DNA of 13,335 nt from NCBI GenBank assembly GCA_024220525.1, contig JAMYWO010000044.1, positions 82,553-95,887 of the forward strand. Reading direction: 5' to 3'. Numbering within the stretch: the stretch's first letter is position 1; every line of letters begins with the position of its first letter. Below the pieces are notes generated by a model that saw only the letters and a program-made list of their open reading frames with translations, was not told the origin of the DNA and searched no databases. This DNA comes from Cochliopodium minus. Lineage: Eukaryota; Discosea; Himatismenida; Cochliopodiidae. The position numbers and the translations under genes were made by a program. This document shows, in pieces, positions 1 through 11,363 of the stretch.

Positions 1-107
1 TAAAAAATAAAAAATAAAAAATAAAAAATAAAAAATAAAAAATAAAAAATAAAAAAATAAAAATAAAAATAAAAAATAAAAAAATATAAAAATAATTTTT
101 TTAAAAG
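1..107. repeat. AAAAAT-type tandem repeat, likely intron tail
   Basis: The first ~95 bases are a drifting tandem repeat of the unit AAAAAT (about eight clean copies, then 5-8 base variants). It ends in a T-run and TTAAAAG at 101-107, which works as a splice acceptor: the reading frame that begins at 108 is an LRR helix already in progress. The repeat is therefore probably the 3' end of an intron of the LRR gene whose earlier exons lie outside the window. It could instead be intergenic DNA in front of the ATG at 122. Confidence 0.7.
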
Positions 108-947
108 GCATTGCACAAATCATGGAAGCAATAAAACTGAATTCGGAAACAAAAATAACATGTGTATCCTTTTCTCAATGTAGATTCGATTTGGCCGACG
201 CCCAGAGCACGGCAAGCTTTCTCGAAAACCTCCAAAGAAAATTTTACGTTTTGGAACTTTCTAACAACAGTTCTTCCACTGACTTGTGCTCCATCATCGA
301 TGGTCTTCAGAAGGGAAAGTTTTCTCACAAAATCAGAAAAATGAATTTTTCCAAAAATAGATTTGATGGTGAGTCTTCTTCTCGTTTCTGTGATTTCCTA
401 GGTCCATTAGCGAGTTTAGATACGCAAGATTTTTTTTTTTTTTTTTGATAATTTTTTTTTTAATTTTTTTTTAATCGATATTTTATTCCTTTTTTTTTTT
501 TAATTTAAAAAAATTTTTATTTTCAATTTTTTTAATTTTAATTTTTTTTAAATTTAATTTTTTTTTTCTTTATATTGCTTTCCTTATTGTGAAGTCAACT
601 TTTTTAATTTTTTTTTAGTTACAATTTGATTAAATTGGATTTGTCTCACTGCGGGTTTGTTATTGACAAACTGTTGCAAATTCTTCCCGATCTGAAAAAA
701 ATAGAGTATTTGGACATCTCAGACAGTAAAATACATTATACAAAGGACCCAAACTTGACCAGGGACAACTATGTGAAGAAATGTGCTCAATTTTTACTCA
801 ATTTTCTTTGTGCAAATGTTAATCTTAAATTTTTGGGTCTATCTCGTTTTGAAGTTGCAAATGATATTTGTAGAATCATTTTGATTATTTTTTTTAATTT
901 TTATTTAATTTTATTCTTATAATTATTTACTCATTGATTTTTCAAAA

Positions 948-978
<31 letters not shown>

Positions 979-2291
979 ATTTTTATTTTTTTTCTCCTAT
1001 ACTTATTAATTTTCCTAATTATTTACAATTTAATTGATTTTTCTGTGATTCATATTTTTTTTTATCATCAAATTTTTTACAATATTTTTTTGTAATAAAT
1101 TTTTTTTTTTACACTCAAAAAAAAGACGTTCCATTTTTGATTAAACAAGCAACACACAACTCCAAATTATCAGGGCTGAAAATAGGTTTGTCAGGTAATA
1201 AACTAAACGGAAGCGAATCGCTTTCAGAAGCAGTCATCTCTTCACGGACCACTCTATCTCTTGACCTTTCTAACAATCCTCTCTCTTCAAAGTTTTTGAT
1301 ATCTTTTGCTCAAGCTATTGTAATAAATAGAACTACTAATCATAGAACTTTTGTAATTGGAGAGCTCATTTTGGATAACATTTCTGTAAAAAAAAAATTG
1401 ATTTTATTTTTTAACATTTTTTTTAAAAAATTAAAATTTTTTAACAATTAAAATTTTTTAACAATTATTTTTTAAAATTATTTCTTTTGCTTTTTCAAAT
1501 AGATAAATAAAAGAGAAAGTCTTTTAATTGCCAATGCCATCACCTCCACATTCAACGTGCCGTATACAATAAGAGAGCTAAGTTTAAGAGGTTAAAAAAA
1601 AAATTTAAAAAAAAATCAATTAAATAATTTAAAAAAATAAAATAATTTAAAAAAAATAAAATAATTCAAAAAAAATCAATAAAATAATTAAAAAAAAACA
1701 AAAAATTAATTTTGTCTTTTTTTTTTTACTTTTTTACAACAGAAGCAGGAAAAGACATAGTAACATTCATTTTAGAAAATCTGAATTCAAACTGTACCAT
1801 TTTGAAAATGGAACTTTCTGATAATTATATGGGAGACAGAGGCGCTTTTTATTTGTCGCAATTTCTCAAAAGAAATCCCAAATTACGTTCTCTTTGTTGC
1901 GACAACAACAGTTTCACTTTCACTGGCTACAAATCGATACATCGTGTATTAAAAAAACACAACCAAAATCTTTTACAATTTGAGTATTATCTTTTTTTAA
2001 TTATTTATTCAATTTTATTTAATATCGAAATTATTTTCTTTTTTTTTTATTTCATGTATATTTTTAATATTTTAAATTTTCCTGTTTTATTTTTAATTTT
2101 TAATTTTTTATTTGTAAAGATATGCATGGAATGATTTTCGATCTTCTCTTCACGAATACAATAATCAATCAGAGCTCTTAGAGCGCATGCGCGATGTAAT
2201 CACAGGCATCCAAGACATCGTCGCCATGAATCGAATGAATGCCTTCATCTGCAAAAAAATTTCCCGTATCAGTGTTGTAAAAATCCCCTGA
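108..2291 (+). CDS. RNI/CARMIL-like leucine-rich repeat protein (5' partial)
   Basis: Six exons join in frame: 108-423, 619-869, 1126-1385, 1503-1590, 1743-1983 and 2120-2291. From the ATG at 122 they encode 437 residues. The frame is open upstream of that ATG (GIAQIM), in what looks like an LRR helix, so the protein probably begins outside the window. The repeats are long, about 28-30 residues, with cores such as LDLSHCGF, LDISDSKI, LDLSNNPL, MELSDNYMG and CCDNNSFT. The last repeat is followed by EYAWNDF and a helical cap (ELLERMRDVI). This resembles the LRR block of CARMIL-type actin regulators, but no capping-protein-interaction region follows. No catalytic domain is present, so the role is likely protein binding; the partner is unknown. 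The second exon is reached through a GC-AG intron. The C-terminus is uncertain: a coding-like tail continues in another frame to 2464. LRR assignment is secure; the CARMIL link is inference. Confidence 0.8.
424..618 (+). other. GC-AG intron of the LRR gene
   Basis: The donor is GCAAGA at 424, directly after GAT-AC, and the acceptor is TTTTTTAG at 613-618. Joining 423 to 619 gives the codon ACT and the sequence SLDTYNLIKLDLS, which keeps the LRR register. The two GT dinucleotides just upstream (402 and 415) both lead straight to an in-frame TGA, so the GC donor is the only junction I found that works. Confidence 0.75.
951..1000. repeat. TTTTTA-type simple repeat in intron
   Basis: A run of T4-6A units inside the LRR-gene intron 870-1125. 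It is the strand complement of the repeat type at the start of the window, and is typical of the AT-rich filler in these introns. Confidence 0.6.
1431..1464. repeat. Perfect 17-base tandem duplication in intron
   Basis: The 17-mer TTAAAATTTTTTAACAA occurs twice head to tail inside the LRR-gene intron 1386-1502. It has no evident function and looks like recent replication slippage. Confidence 0.8.
1601..1700. repeat. Imperfect ~20-base A-rich tandem repeats in intron
   Basis: Four to five imperfect copies of an A-run followed by TAAAATAATT or TCAATAAAATAATT fill most of the intron 1591-1742 of the LRR gene. This is simple-sequence expansion and no coding signal is seen. Confidence 0.6.
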
Positions 2292-2464
2292 AAATAACTC
2301 TTCCATTGATAATGAAATCAATTCTCGTAAGTTTTTTTCTTTGAAATTTTATTTTCTTTTTCTTTTTTTTTTTTTTTTTTTTGAAATTTTATTTTCTTAC
2401 TCAAATTAAATTCCCCTTAGAAGATATTAATAATTCCCCCTTGAATGAAGAAGATGTCATTTAA
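2277..2464 (+). other. Out-of-frame coding-like tail of the LRR gene
   Basis: After the TGA at 2289-2291 a different frame reads SPENNSSIDNEINS up to a strong donor GTAAGT at 2327. The intron has a long T tract and the acceptor CCCCTTAG at 2413-2420. Joining 2326 to 2421 continues QDINNSPLNEEDVI and ends at TAA 2462-2464. One base fewer in the A-run 2279-2283 would fuse this acidic tail to the LRR protein. Either the run length is wrong in this sequence, the gene has a real frameshift, or this is a spliced 3' UTR. Confidence 0.5.
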
Positions 2465-2679
2465 TCTAGATTTCAAAAAAAGATCTTTTGATATTCTTCT
2501 TTTCTTATTTATTTGCCAAAAAAAAAACATGAATGTTAAATAAAAAATAAAATTAAAAAAATTGAATTTGTAATTTTCTTTCATCAAATATTTTTTTTAA
2601 AAACCTCCTCTTTTTCTTTATATCGATTCTTTATTTCCATTGTTATTTTTATTTTTATTTTGTAGAGAAATCAATATAA

Positions 2680-4730
<2,051 letters not shown>

Positions 4731-4851
4731 TCTTAAAAATTTTGTTTTCAATAATTGTTGCTTGGTTTTCGTATATGAAATTTTAATAAAAAAAAATAAA
4801 AAAAAAAACAAATTTCAAAAAATGTTTATTTCAATATTTATTTTATATAAT
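4731..4851. other. Convergent 3' region, kinase / SH3-RhoGAP
   Basis: 121 bases separate the two stop codons of the tail-to-tail genes. AATAAA at 4785-4790 could serve the kinase, and TTTATT at 4837-4842 (AATAAA on the minus strand) could serve the RhoGAP gene, so the two transcripts may overlap at their 3' ends. Confidence 0.45.
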
Positions 4852-6698
4852 TTATTTTCCTTTAAATTCGTTTTCGAAAGAAGACATAATCTGAGGATAA
4901 AATTCAATAATAAAGCTGACCACATTACTCAAAGTTTGACTAGAAATGGTTTGTTCCATAGGATCAGCATCCTTTTGCCATAAAACTAAAAAGGATAGAA
5001 ATTAATGAATAATAAATCTAATATAAAGGAATAAAAGAATCGAATATATTAAAAGATAAAGAATATAGAGGAATGAAAAGAGATTTTTACCTGTCGGACC
5101 CCAAACAATACCAAGATTCTCAGGAACCATTTTATTTACTTTACCATCAAGACTAACACGGTAGATATAATCGAAGAGAACCCAAATGACATAACGATTA
5201 ATTACAGGGAGATCACTAATGATTTTGGTGGCAGTTTTGATGCGGGTTTCATTATCTTCAATTTTGCTCAAATTTTTAAAATTATCATATTCTTTAAATG
5301 TGAAGAGTGGCTCTGGCAATTTCCTGAAGAAAAGCTTGACCAGAGATGCTACAGAGTGGGGGGTGGATACCTTGTCGAAAGAGACCATCTCTCCATTATC
5401 ATAAAGATTCTTAAACATTTGAATCTCCTCTTGATCACCAGATTCTCTGAATAAACCTAAAATAAAAAATAAAAATTTCACATGAATTATAATTCAAAAA
5501 AGAAAATTAAGAATTTTGAGAATTAGAAAGGGAATATTTTGAGATTTATAAAAACGTATATTATTTTTGATGGATGAAAAATCGGCAAAAAAAAAAAAAA
5601 TATATTTGCAAAAAGAAATTTTGACTGATAAATAATCATCTCTTAAATAGAAATAACAATAATTTTTTTGTTTACCTTCTAATTTGATAATTTCTTCTCT
5701 ATCTAAATAATCGAGAGCATCTATTAATACAGGAGGAGAGGTGTATTCAGTGTAAGATAGCCACATGAGATGAGCCAATGGGATGCCGAACAAAGGACCC
5801 TTGTATATTTTCATTTTTCTTAATTCGCCAATAGTTTTTCTGTGAGATATTTTTACACTCAATTCTTCCTTTTTGATTACATCTTTCAAAAGAGCTGTAT
5901 AAAAAAAAATATTGTTGGTTAGATGTTTAAAATTTGAATGATAATTATATTCCTCTGTCAAGAAAATTCTTTTTTAAAAAATAATTTTGGAAATTATAAG
6001 TTTATAGGATGATTATTTATTCTTCAAGGGAGATATATTATTTTTATACTAATTCCTGATCAATAAAAATTCAGATCAAGGAAAATATGAAAAAAAAATA
6101 TATTCTGATTGGAAATTATATTATTATGTATTGTTGGAAATTTTCTTTACCTGTAGGAGTAAATTCGATGATATGCTCCTGTTGAGATATTTCGTTATTA
6201 TCGTCCTTTTTAACCTTTGAATCTTTTTTGTTTTTCATACTTGTTGGTTCCTTCGGTTCATTTTTGCTCTCTTTTTTCTTTTTCTTTTCATCCAATTTCT
6301 CATATGCTTTCACTACTTTCTATATTTAAGAGAAAGATGGAGTTGGAGAGTTAGAATTTCGAAATAATTAAATATATAGTGTTATTAATAAAAATTTTAT
6401 AAATTTAATACTTCTTTTAAAAAGTGTATATCAATTAACTTCTATTTATAATATATGAGTTTAAAAATAATAAAATTTATTTTACCTTTGGCACTTTACT
6501 TTCTTCAAGTGAGTTAACGAGATATTTAGGAAACCATCCCAACTTTCCTTTTTGATTTTCTCCTTTATAATTATCTCCATCTATCTGTCTCACTACCAAA
6601 ATTTCTCCTTTTTTGAAAGGTAATGATTCTTCTTGCCCTTTTACTCCTTTATAGACATCCAATGTGGTAAAATATTTTCCAATTACGTTTTCTTGCAT
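4852..6698 (-). CDS. SH3 and RhoGAP domain protein
   Basis: Five exons on the minus strand (6698-6486, 6319-6151, 5894-5676, 5456-5091, 4985-4852) encode 366 residues. Residues ~8-63 are an SH3 fold: VYKGVKGQEESLPFKKGEIL, then the terminal GWFPKYLV. Residues ~70-125 are a Lys/Glu-rich linker, and ~160-355 a RhoGAP domain. The RhoGAP landmarks are FGIPL, the arginine finger Arg204 in GLFRESG, the LVKLFFRKLPEPLF helix and VPENLGIVWGPT with its conserved Asn. The catalytic residues are intact, so it should speed GTP hydrolysis by a Rho/Rac-type GTPase in the cytosol or cortex. The SH3 lacks the usual ALYDY motif and the ligand-binding Trp pair (DGDNYKG stands where DDGWWKG is usual), so proline-ligand binding may be weak. 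It is convergent with the kinase and divergent from the PAS gene. Confidence 0.93.
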
Positions 6699-7249
6699 CT
6701 TTTAATTGAAGATAATTGAAAAAATCCTTTAAATCAACAAAAAAAAAAGAATTTAAAACAATTTTTTTTTATTTTTTTTTATAAATTATCATAATAAATT
6801 TTTTTTCCATTTTAGGATTGGATCAAATCCACTCAAATGGGAATTTTTCAAATATTCATTGAGATATATCAATAAAAATACTTTTATTCTTACTTTATTT
6901 CTCAATATTTTTTTTTCTTTGAAATGGAAGGTTTTTTATGTTAGACCAATCTTCATTTGAATTCCACATTAATCGGGAAGTACTGAAATCTAAAAAATGA
7001 TTTTTTATACTGCAGGTGATTTATATTTTTTCACATTGAAATTTTGATTATAAATTTAAAGTTTTCAAGTTCTTCCATTGAAACAAATCCCCATATTGTG
7101 AGCAAACCTTCATCGCTTTAAAATATGAAGTGAATATGAAGAAATTCCTTCTTATTCAAAAAATATAAAAAATAAAATAAAAAAAAAATTAAAATTAATA
7201 CCCTTCATTGTATTTTATAACAAATTATTTTTTTGAGAGTATATACGAG
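6699..7249. promoter_or_regulatory. Divergent intergenic region, RhoGAP / SAM-PAS
   Basis: 551 bases between two divergent start codons, so it must hold both promoters. It is strongly A/T rich with homopolymer runs near each ATG, and no TATA-like element could be singled out against that background. The middle (about 6930-7130) is less A/T-simple than its flanks. It holds a 20-codon ORF at 6938-7000 on the plus strand, but no protein domain. Confidence 0.5.
6938..7000 (+). other. Possible upstream ORF or 5' exon
   Basis: ATG at 6938 opens 20 codons (MLDQSSFEFHINREV...) ending at TGA 6998-7000, in the leader of the SAM-PAS gene. Base composition is closer to exon than to intergenic DNA, and GTACTG at 6980 could act as a donor. 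It may be a uORF, a 5' exon or chance. A distant acceptor TTTTGAG at 7228-7234 would extend the PAS protein upstream of its ATG (SIYEMW...). Confidence 0.25.
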
Positions 7250-9554
7250 ATGTGGAATAAAAATAAGAAAATGACTAAACAAAAAGGATTTGATGAATTG
7301 ACAGTATTGAGCCATAAATCTCCTTTGGCATGGAATAAAGAAGATGTTGGGTTATGGATTAAATCATTGGGATTCCCAGAATATCAAAAATTATTTATTC
7401 AGCACGATGTGTCAGGGGAAGTAATATTTTCACTTGATATAGTAGATTTAAAAGCAATAGGAGTATCAGTCCTAGGACATAGAAAAAAGATAATGCAAGA
7501 AGTGAATGCATTGGGAACCAGCCTCAAAAAGGATGATTCCAATTCGAAATCCAAAAGTAAATCAGAAGATTCTCAATCCAATGATTCATCTGATTCGACA
7601 ACACCTACCTCCAACAATCCAAATACTATCCGTGCTTCATTTATAATGGGAGGAGACGAAACAAAAATCAATCTCAAAAAAACATATACATTCAAAAAGG
7701 TGCAAACCAAAGTGGCTTCCATGATGGGTGTCGGTGATGTCAAATTTTCCTTTCAAGGTAATGAGATCACTCAAGAGAAAGATTGGCAAGTGATCGCCCA
7801 AAACAATAACGAAGTAAAAATCGAATTGTCTCGTTCCAATCCCAACGAGCTTAGTTCTATTGAGAAACATGTCATGGAAACTTTGGTCGATTCCACTTTT
7901 GTCATTGATACAAAAGGAACTATTTTATATTGTAATAATAAAGTCAAAAAGGTATGTACATACTCCCTTTAAACACAAATTATTATTACCAAAATAAACC
8001 ACCCTTTTTGTTTGTGAACTTATTTTTTTAGGAATTAGGATATACCAGAGAAGAACTCCTTGGAAAAAATATAAAAGTGATCATGCCTGAAGAATATGCA
8101 AGCAAACATGGTAAAAAAAATAAAAATTATCAAATCTTGTATAAAATAAATTTCCTAAAGATTTCCTAAATAAAAAATTTATATATCATATTAAATTCAC
8201 AAAATTTCATTCTTTCTGAAATTGATTATAATTTCTTTTCAATCAAATTTCTTTTACATTTCTTCAAAATTTATTTTTTTTTTTATACAACTATTTAGAT
8301 GGATATTTATCAAATTATGTCAGGACTGGAGAGAAACACGTTATAGGAAAGGGAAGATACATCAAACTCAAACTTTCCAGTGGGGATGTGCGTGATGCTT
8401 GGTTATCCATCACCGAAAATAAAACTACCTACGGGCGTCACACATTCACAGGTAAACAAAAGGAGATAAATTCAAGATTATATTCAAATAATCCTCGTTT
8501 TATAAAATATAAAATAAAATAAATAAATAATAATTATAAAATTGAATTTTTTTTTTTTTATTAAAGGAAATTTGCACTTGGTTGAACATCAAGACAGATC
8601 TTCTGAGCTTCAAAGCTTCAAAATTTTGGACTGTTTGAGTCAGGCTGTTTTGGTCATCAACGACAGCGGGATGATCCAGTTCATGAACAGATCTTCTGAA
8701 ACCTTGTTGGCTTTCAAAACCGAAACTTTGTTGGGGCAAAATGTCAACTTGATCATGCCTGAGCCTTATGCGTCTCGTCACGGTAACCCTTTTCACTTTT
8801 TTAATCTATTTCTTGTACATTATATTTTTTTTAAAAGAAATTTTCTCTGAATTTATTTATTTTTGATTATTTTTTTTAATTAATTTTTATTTTTATTCAT
8901 TTATTTTTATTCAAGACGGTTATATCAGAAATTACCTTAAGGCAGGTAAATCTAACATCATCGGAACCACTGGTCGACTCGTCGCTGCCAAGTCAGGAAA
9001 GGGTTCCCTCATTCCCATCTTGCTCGAGGTTTCCGAGCTCATCATGGAAGAAAAGCGTTTTTTTGTAGGGGTCATGTCAAGACAAGGTAAAATTATTTTA
9101 AATATTTTTTTTCAAAATAAAATAATTATTATTAATTAATTTTTTCATTTTTTTTTTTATTAATAAAGAAAAATCTGTAAAAAAGAAAACTGTGTTGGAA
9201 GAAGCTCGTGAGGTGATCAACAACTTGCTCGTCCCTGCAATTATCATCGACCAAGAAGGTATCATACAAGCTCTCAATGAAGACACTACCGACCTTCTAG
9301 GTTACGAACTCAGCGATGTCGTCGGGGAGAACATCTCCTGCATGATGAATGATAACGACGCAAAGAAACATGATGGTTACTTGCAAAAATATCTGAAGAC
9401 TGGTGAAACTTCTGTCATCGATAAAAAGAGAAAGGTCATCGCCAAAACTAAGGAGGGAAAATTAAAGTCAGTCATCCTTTCTGTTACTGAGAAGCAGGAT
9501 TCTAATGGCGAGAAGATTTTCATGGGTATTCTTTTGCCTTCAAAAGAAAACTAA
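7250..9554 (+). CDS. SAM / ubiquitin-like / triple PAS domain protein
   Basis: Six exons (7250-7951, 8032-8110, 8299-8451, 8567-8782, 8916-9086, 9169-9554) encode 568 residues. Residues ~26-88 are a SAM domain (WNKEDVGLWIKSLGF...YQKLFIQHDVSG...LKAIGVSVLGHRKKI). A Ser/Lys/Asp low-complexity linker spans ~93-125. Residues ~127-194 look like a ubiquitin-like beta-grasp (PB1 or Ras-binding type). Three PAS domains follow at ~204-311, ~322-438 and ~447-563. Each carries the signature HDGY(L/I)xxY(L/V)xxG; PAS1 and PAS2 also carry IMPExYAS, and PAS3 is more diverged. No kinase, cyclase, DNA-binding or membrane segment is seen, so it is probably a soluble sensor or scaffold working through partners. 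The cofactor cannot be read from sequence. I chose the ATG at 7250 as the first in frame; Met8 is an alternative. SAM and PAS calls are secure; the beta-grasp is tentative. Confidence 0.92.
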
Positions 9555-9659
9555 AAAAAAAAAAAAACAAAAGAACTTTCTTACAAAAAAAATTTTCTTA
9601 TTTTGAATCAGTTCATCAACAAAAATTAAATTTTTTTTTTTTAAAAGTTTTATTATTAT
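9555..9659. other. Convergent 3' region, SAM-PAS / ERO1
   Basis: 105 bases of A- and T-runs between two tail-to-tail stop codons. No gene or other signal is seen. Confidence 0.5.
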
Positions 9660-11363
9660 TTAATCCTTTTTTCCTTCTGTTTTCTTGTTCACAGGCTCTT
9701 GCTTCTTCCAGCTACTGTTGGTCTTTATGATAAAGAAGGAATATATTAAAACGAAAAGGGAAATCAAAATGCCGGATAGAAACAAAATTCGATCATTCGA
9801 TATTGATTTTGTGTCATCTTTTATGATGTGATTGTGATTGTATTCGTTTTCTATTTTTTCATGAGCCAATCTAGTTTTCATCAAGTGATGAATAGTGATG
9901 GATTCTGAAAATTTAAAAAGAGTATTAAGTAGAGCTATTATCTCGTTTCTTTGGAGATCCACTCTGCTCATGTCACCTGCGGTCAAAATTTTGAGAGCAG
10001 TGGAAATACCCAAAATTTGCAATTTGGCATGTATTTTACAAGTTTCACAAGTGACACAATCCATTATTTCACTAATATTACGAAATTTTTCTTTGAATTC
10101 TTGTCGGATATGATACTGCAAAAAAAAAAAAAGATTAATTCAAAATTAAAAATTTTTTTTTTTATTTTACTGATTTTTCATTTGAAAACATTTGACTTTC
10201 ATCAAATGTAGGATTACACAATAATGGTTCATCTACCAAATTCTTCAACAACAGGTCTGAGTAAACATCTTCAGTCTTGTTCCCAGTGTGGTAATCATAT
10301 TCCAATAATTGAGTTTGTGCCTAAAATAGGAAAATTTAGTAAAAAAAAAAAGTTTTTGAATTAAGAAAAAAACTAATTACTTTTTTGACTGCACGAAGGA
10401 GGAATAAATAAGAAAAATAAATGTTTTTTACTCTGTCAGGCCAAGAACCAAGATTTTTAGCATACAACCCTACATTAGGTTGCCTATGAAATTTTTTTTT
10501 AAATAGGGCTTGGATTTTTTTAAATTTTTTTTTTTTATTTACCATTTTCCATCTTTAAAAAATTTTTCTGCTATATGTGCTGTGATGGAACCATGAAGAC
10601 CAGAGATCAATCTATAAAAAACCCTTTCTTCAAAACAGAGTCCCTCTTTTTCGTTCTTGGGGTGGAAACAGTTCTCATTGTATATCGCACTCCATATTCT
10701 TGAAGCGTTGTATCCCACATAACCAGTGTATCTTTCAGGGTTCTTTGTTAGGTCAAGATAAACCATATCTATCAAAAATTTTTTTTATAATTTCAATTTA
10801 ATTAAATTTATTTATATTTTTTTCAGCTAATTTTATTTTTGTAAAAAAAAGATATACTCTTTCCATGTTGATCAATTTTGATCCACATATCTGTTTCTTT
10901 ATCTTCCCATTTGCTGAGATATTGATCAGAGATTTCTTGATTGACATTATCCAACTTCTCCTTTCTATCCCTTTCCAAAAATGTAAAGGGAACCTCATTT
11001 TCATCGCAGATGCAAGCACCACATCCTCCATCACTTTTATTTAAAGAGCATAGATATTGCTCAGCCCAAAATGGGCATTCTTTAGTGAGATCCACCTTGA
11101 AATACTTAAAGAACCTTATTTGTGACGTCAATTGTTCGAGTATATAGTGTATATTATCATTATTGAATTTATCTATTGATTCTGCATCACAGCAACAATC
11201 ATCAACTATCCCATGTATCTCTTTTATATCAATTTCTCCCTTTTTTTTAATAATTTAACTGAATTTTTATAAAAATTAAAAAAAAAATTGAAACATTTTG
11301 TGAAATGTTGGCCTTGTTTCCAAATATCATCAAAAGGAGTAAAAGTAAAATAAATATTTTCAT
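9660..11363 (-). CDS. ero1: Endoplasmic reticulum oxidoreductin ERO1
   Basis: Six minus-strand exons (11363-11295, 11239-10858, 10768-10543, 10483-10381, 10320-10171, 10115-9660) encode 461 residues. ERO1 is the FAD thiol oxidase that re-oxidises protein disulfide isomerase in the ER lumen and passes electrons to oxygen. Seen here: a signal peptide (MKIFILLLLLLMIFG), FFKYFKVDLTKECPFW, Cys87 and Cys96 as the likely shuttle pair, LTKNPERYTGY, NENCF, the flavin-site motif SGLHGSI (206-212), DRVKNIYFSYLFLLRAV, the active-site block MDCVTCETCK (Cys330, 333, 336) and LQRNEIIALLNTL. Two features are unusual. The shuttle pair spacing is CX8C, where CX4C is usual. A single hydrophobic segment at ~420-440 is followed by a Lys-rich tail, suggesting a type I membrane anchor. 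The first intron has a weak donor, GTTTCA. Confidence 0.95.

Noticed and set aside
1-100. Regular short repeats as a CRISPR array or telomere
   Set aside because: Units are 5-8 base A-runs with a T and no spacers. They drift in length and end at a splice acceptor, so this is simple-sequence DNA.
1712-1742. ORF start at 1712 as a real N-terminus
   Set aside because: The residues before 1743 are translated intron T-runs. The acceptor ACAACAG at 1736-1742 explains the exon start.
7208-7249. Start of the SAM-PAS protein upstream of 7250
   Set aside because: The frame is open but begins without an ATG and is A/T filler-like; ATG at 7250 is the first in frame. An upstream exon cannot be fully excluded.
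9895-10211. Plus-strand ORFs within the ERO1 gene
   Set aside because: They are shadows of the exon holding the conserved MDCVTCETCK block on the other strand.
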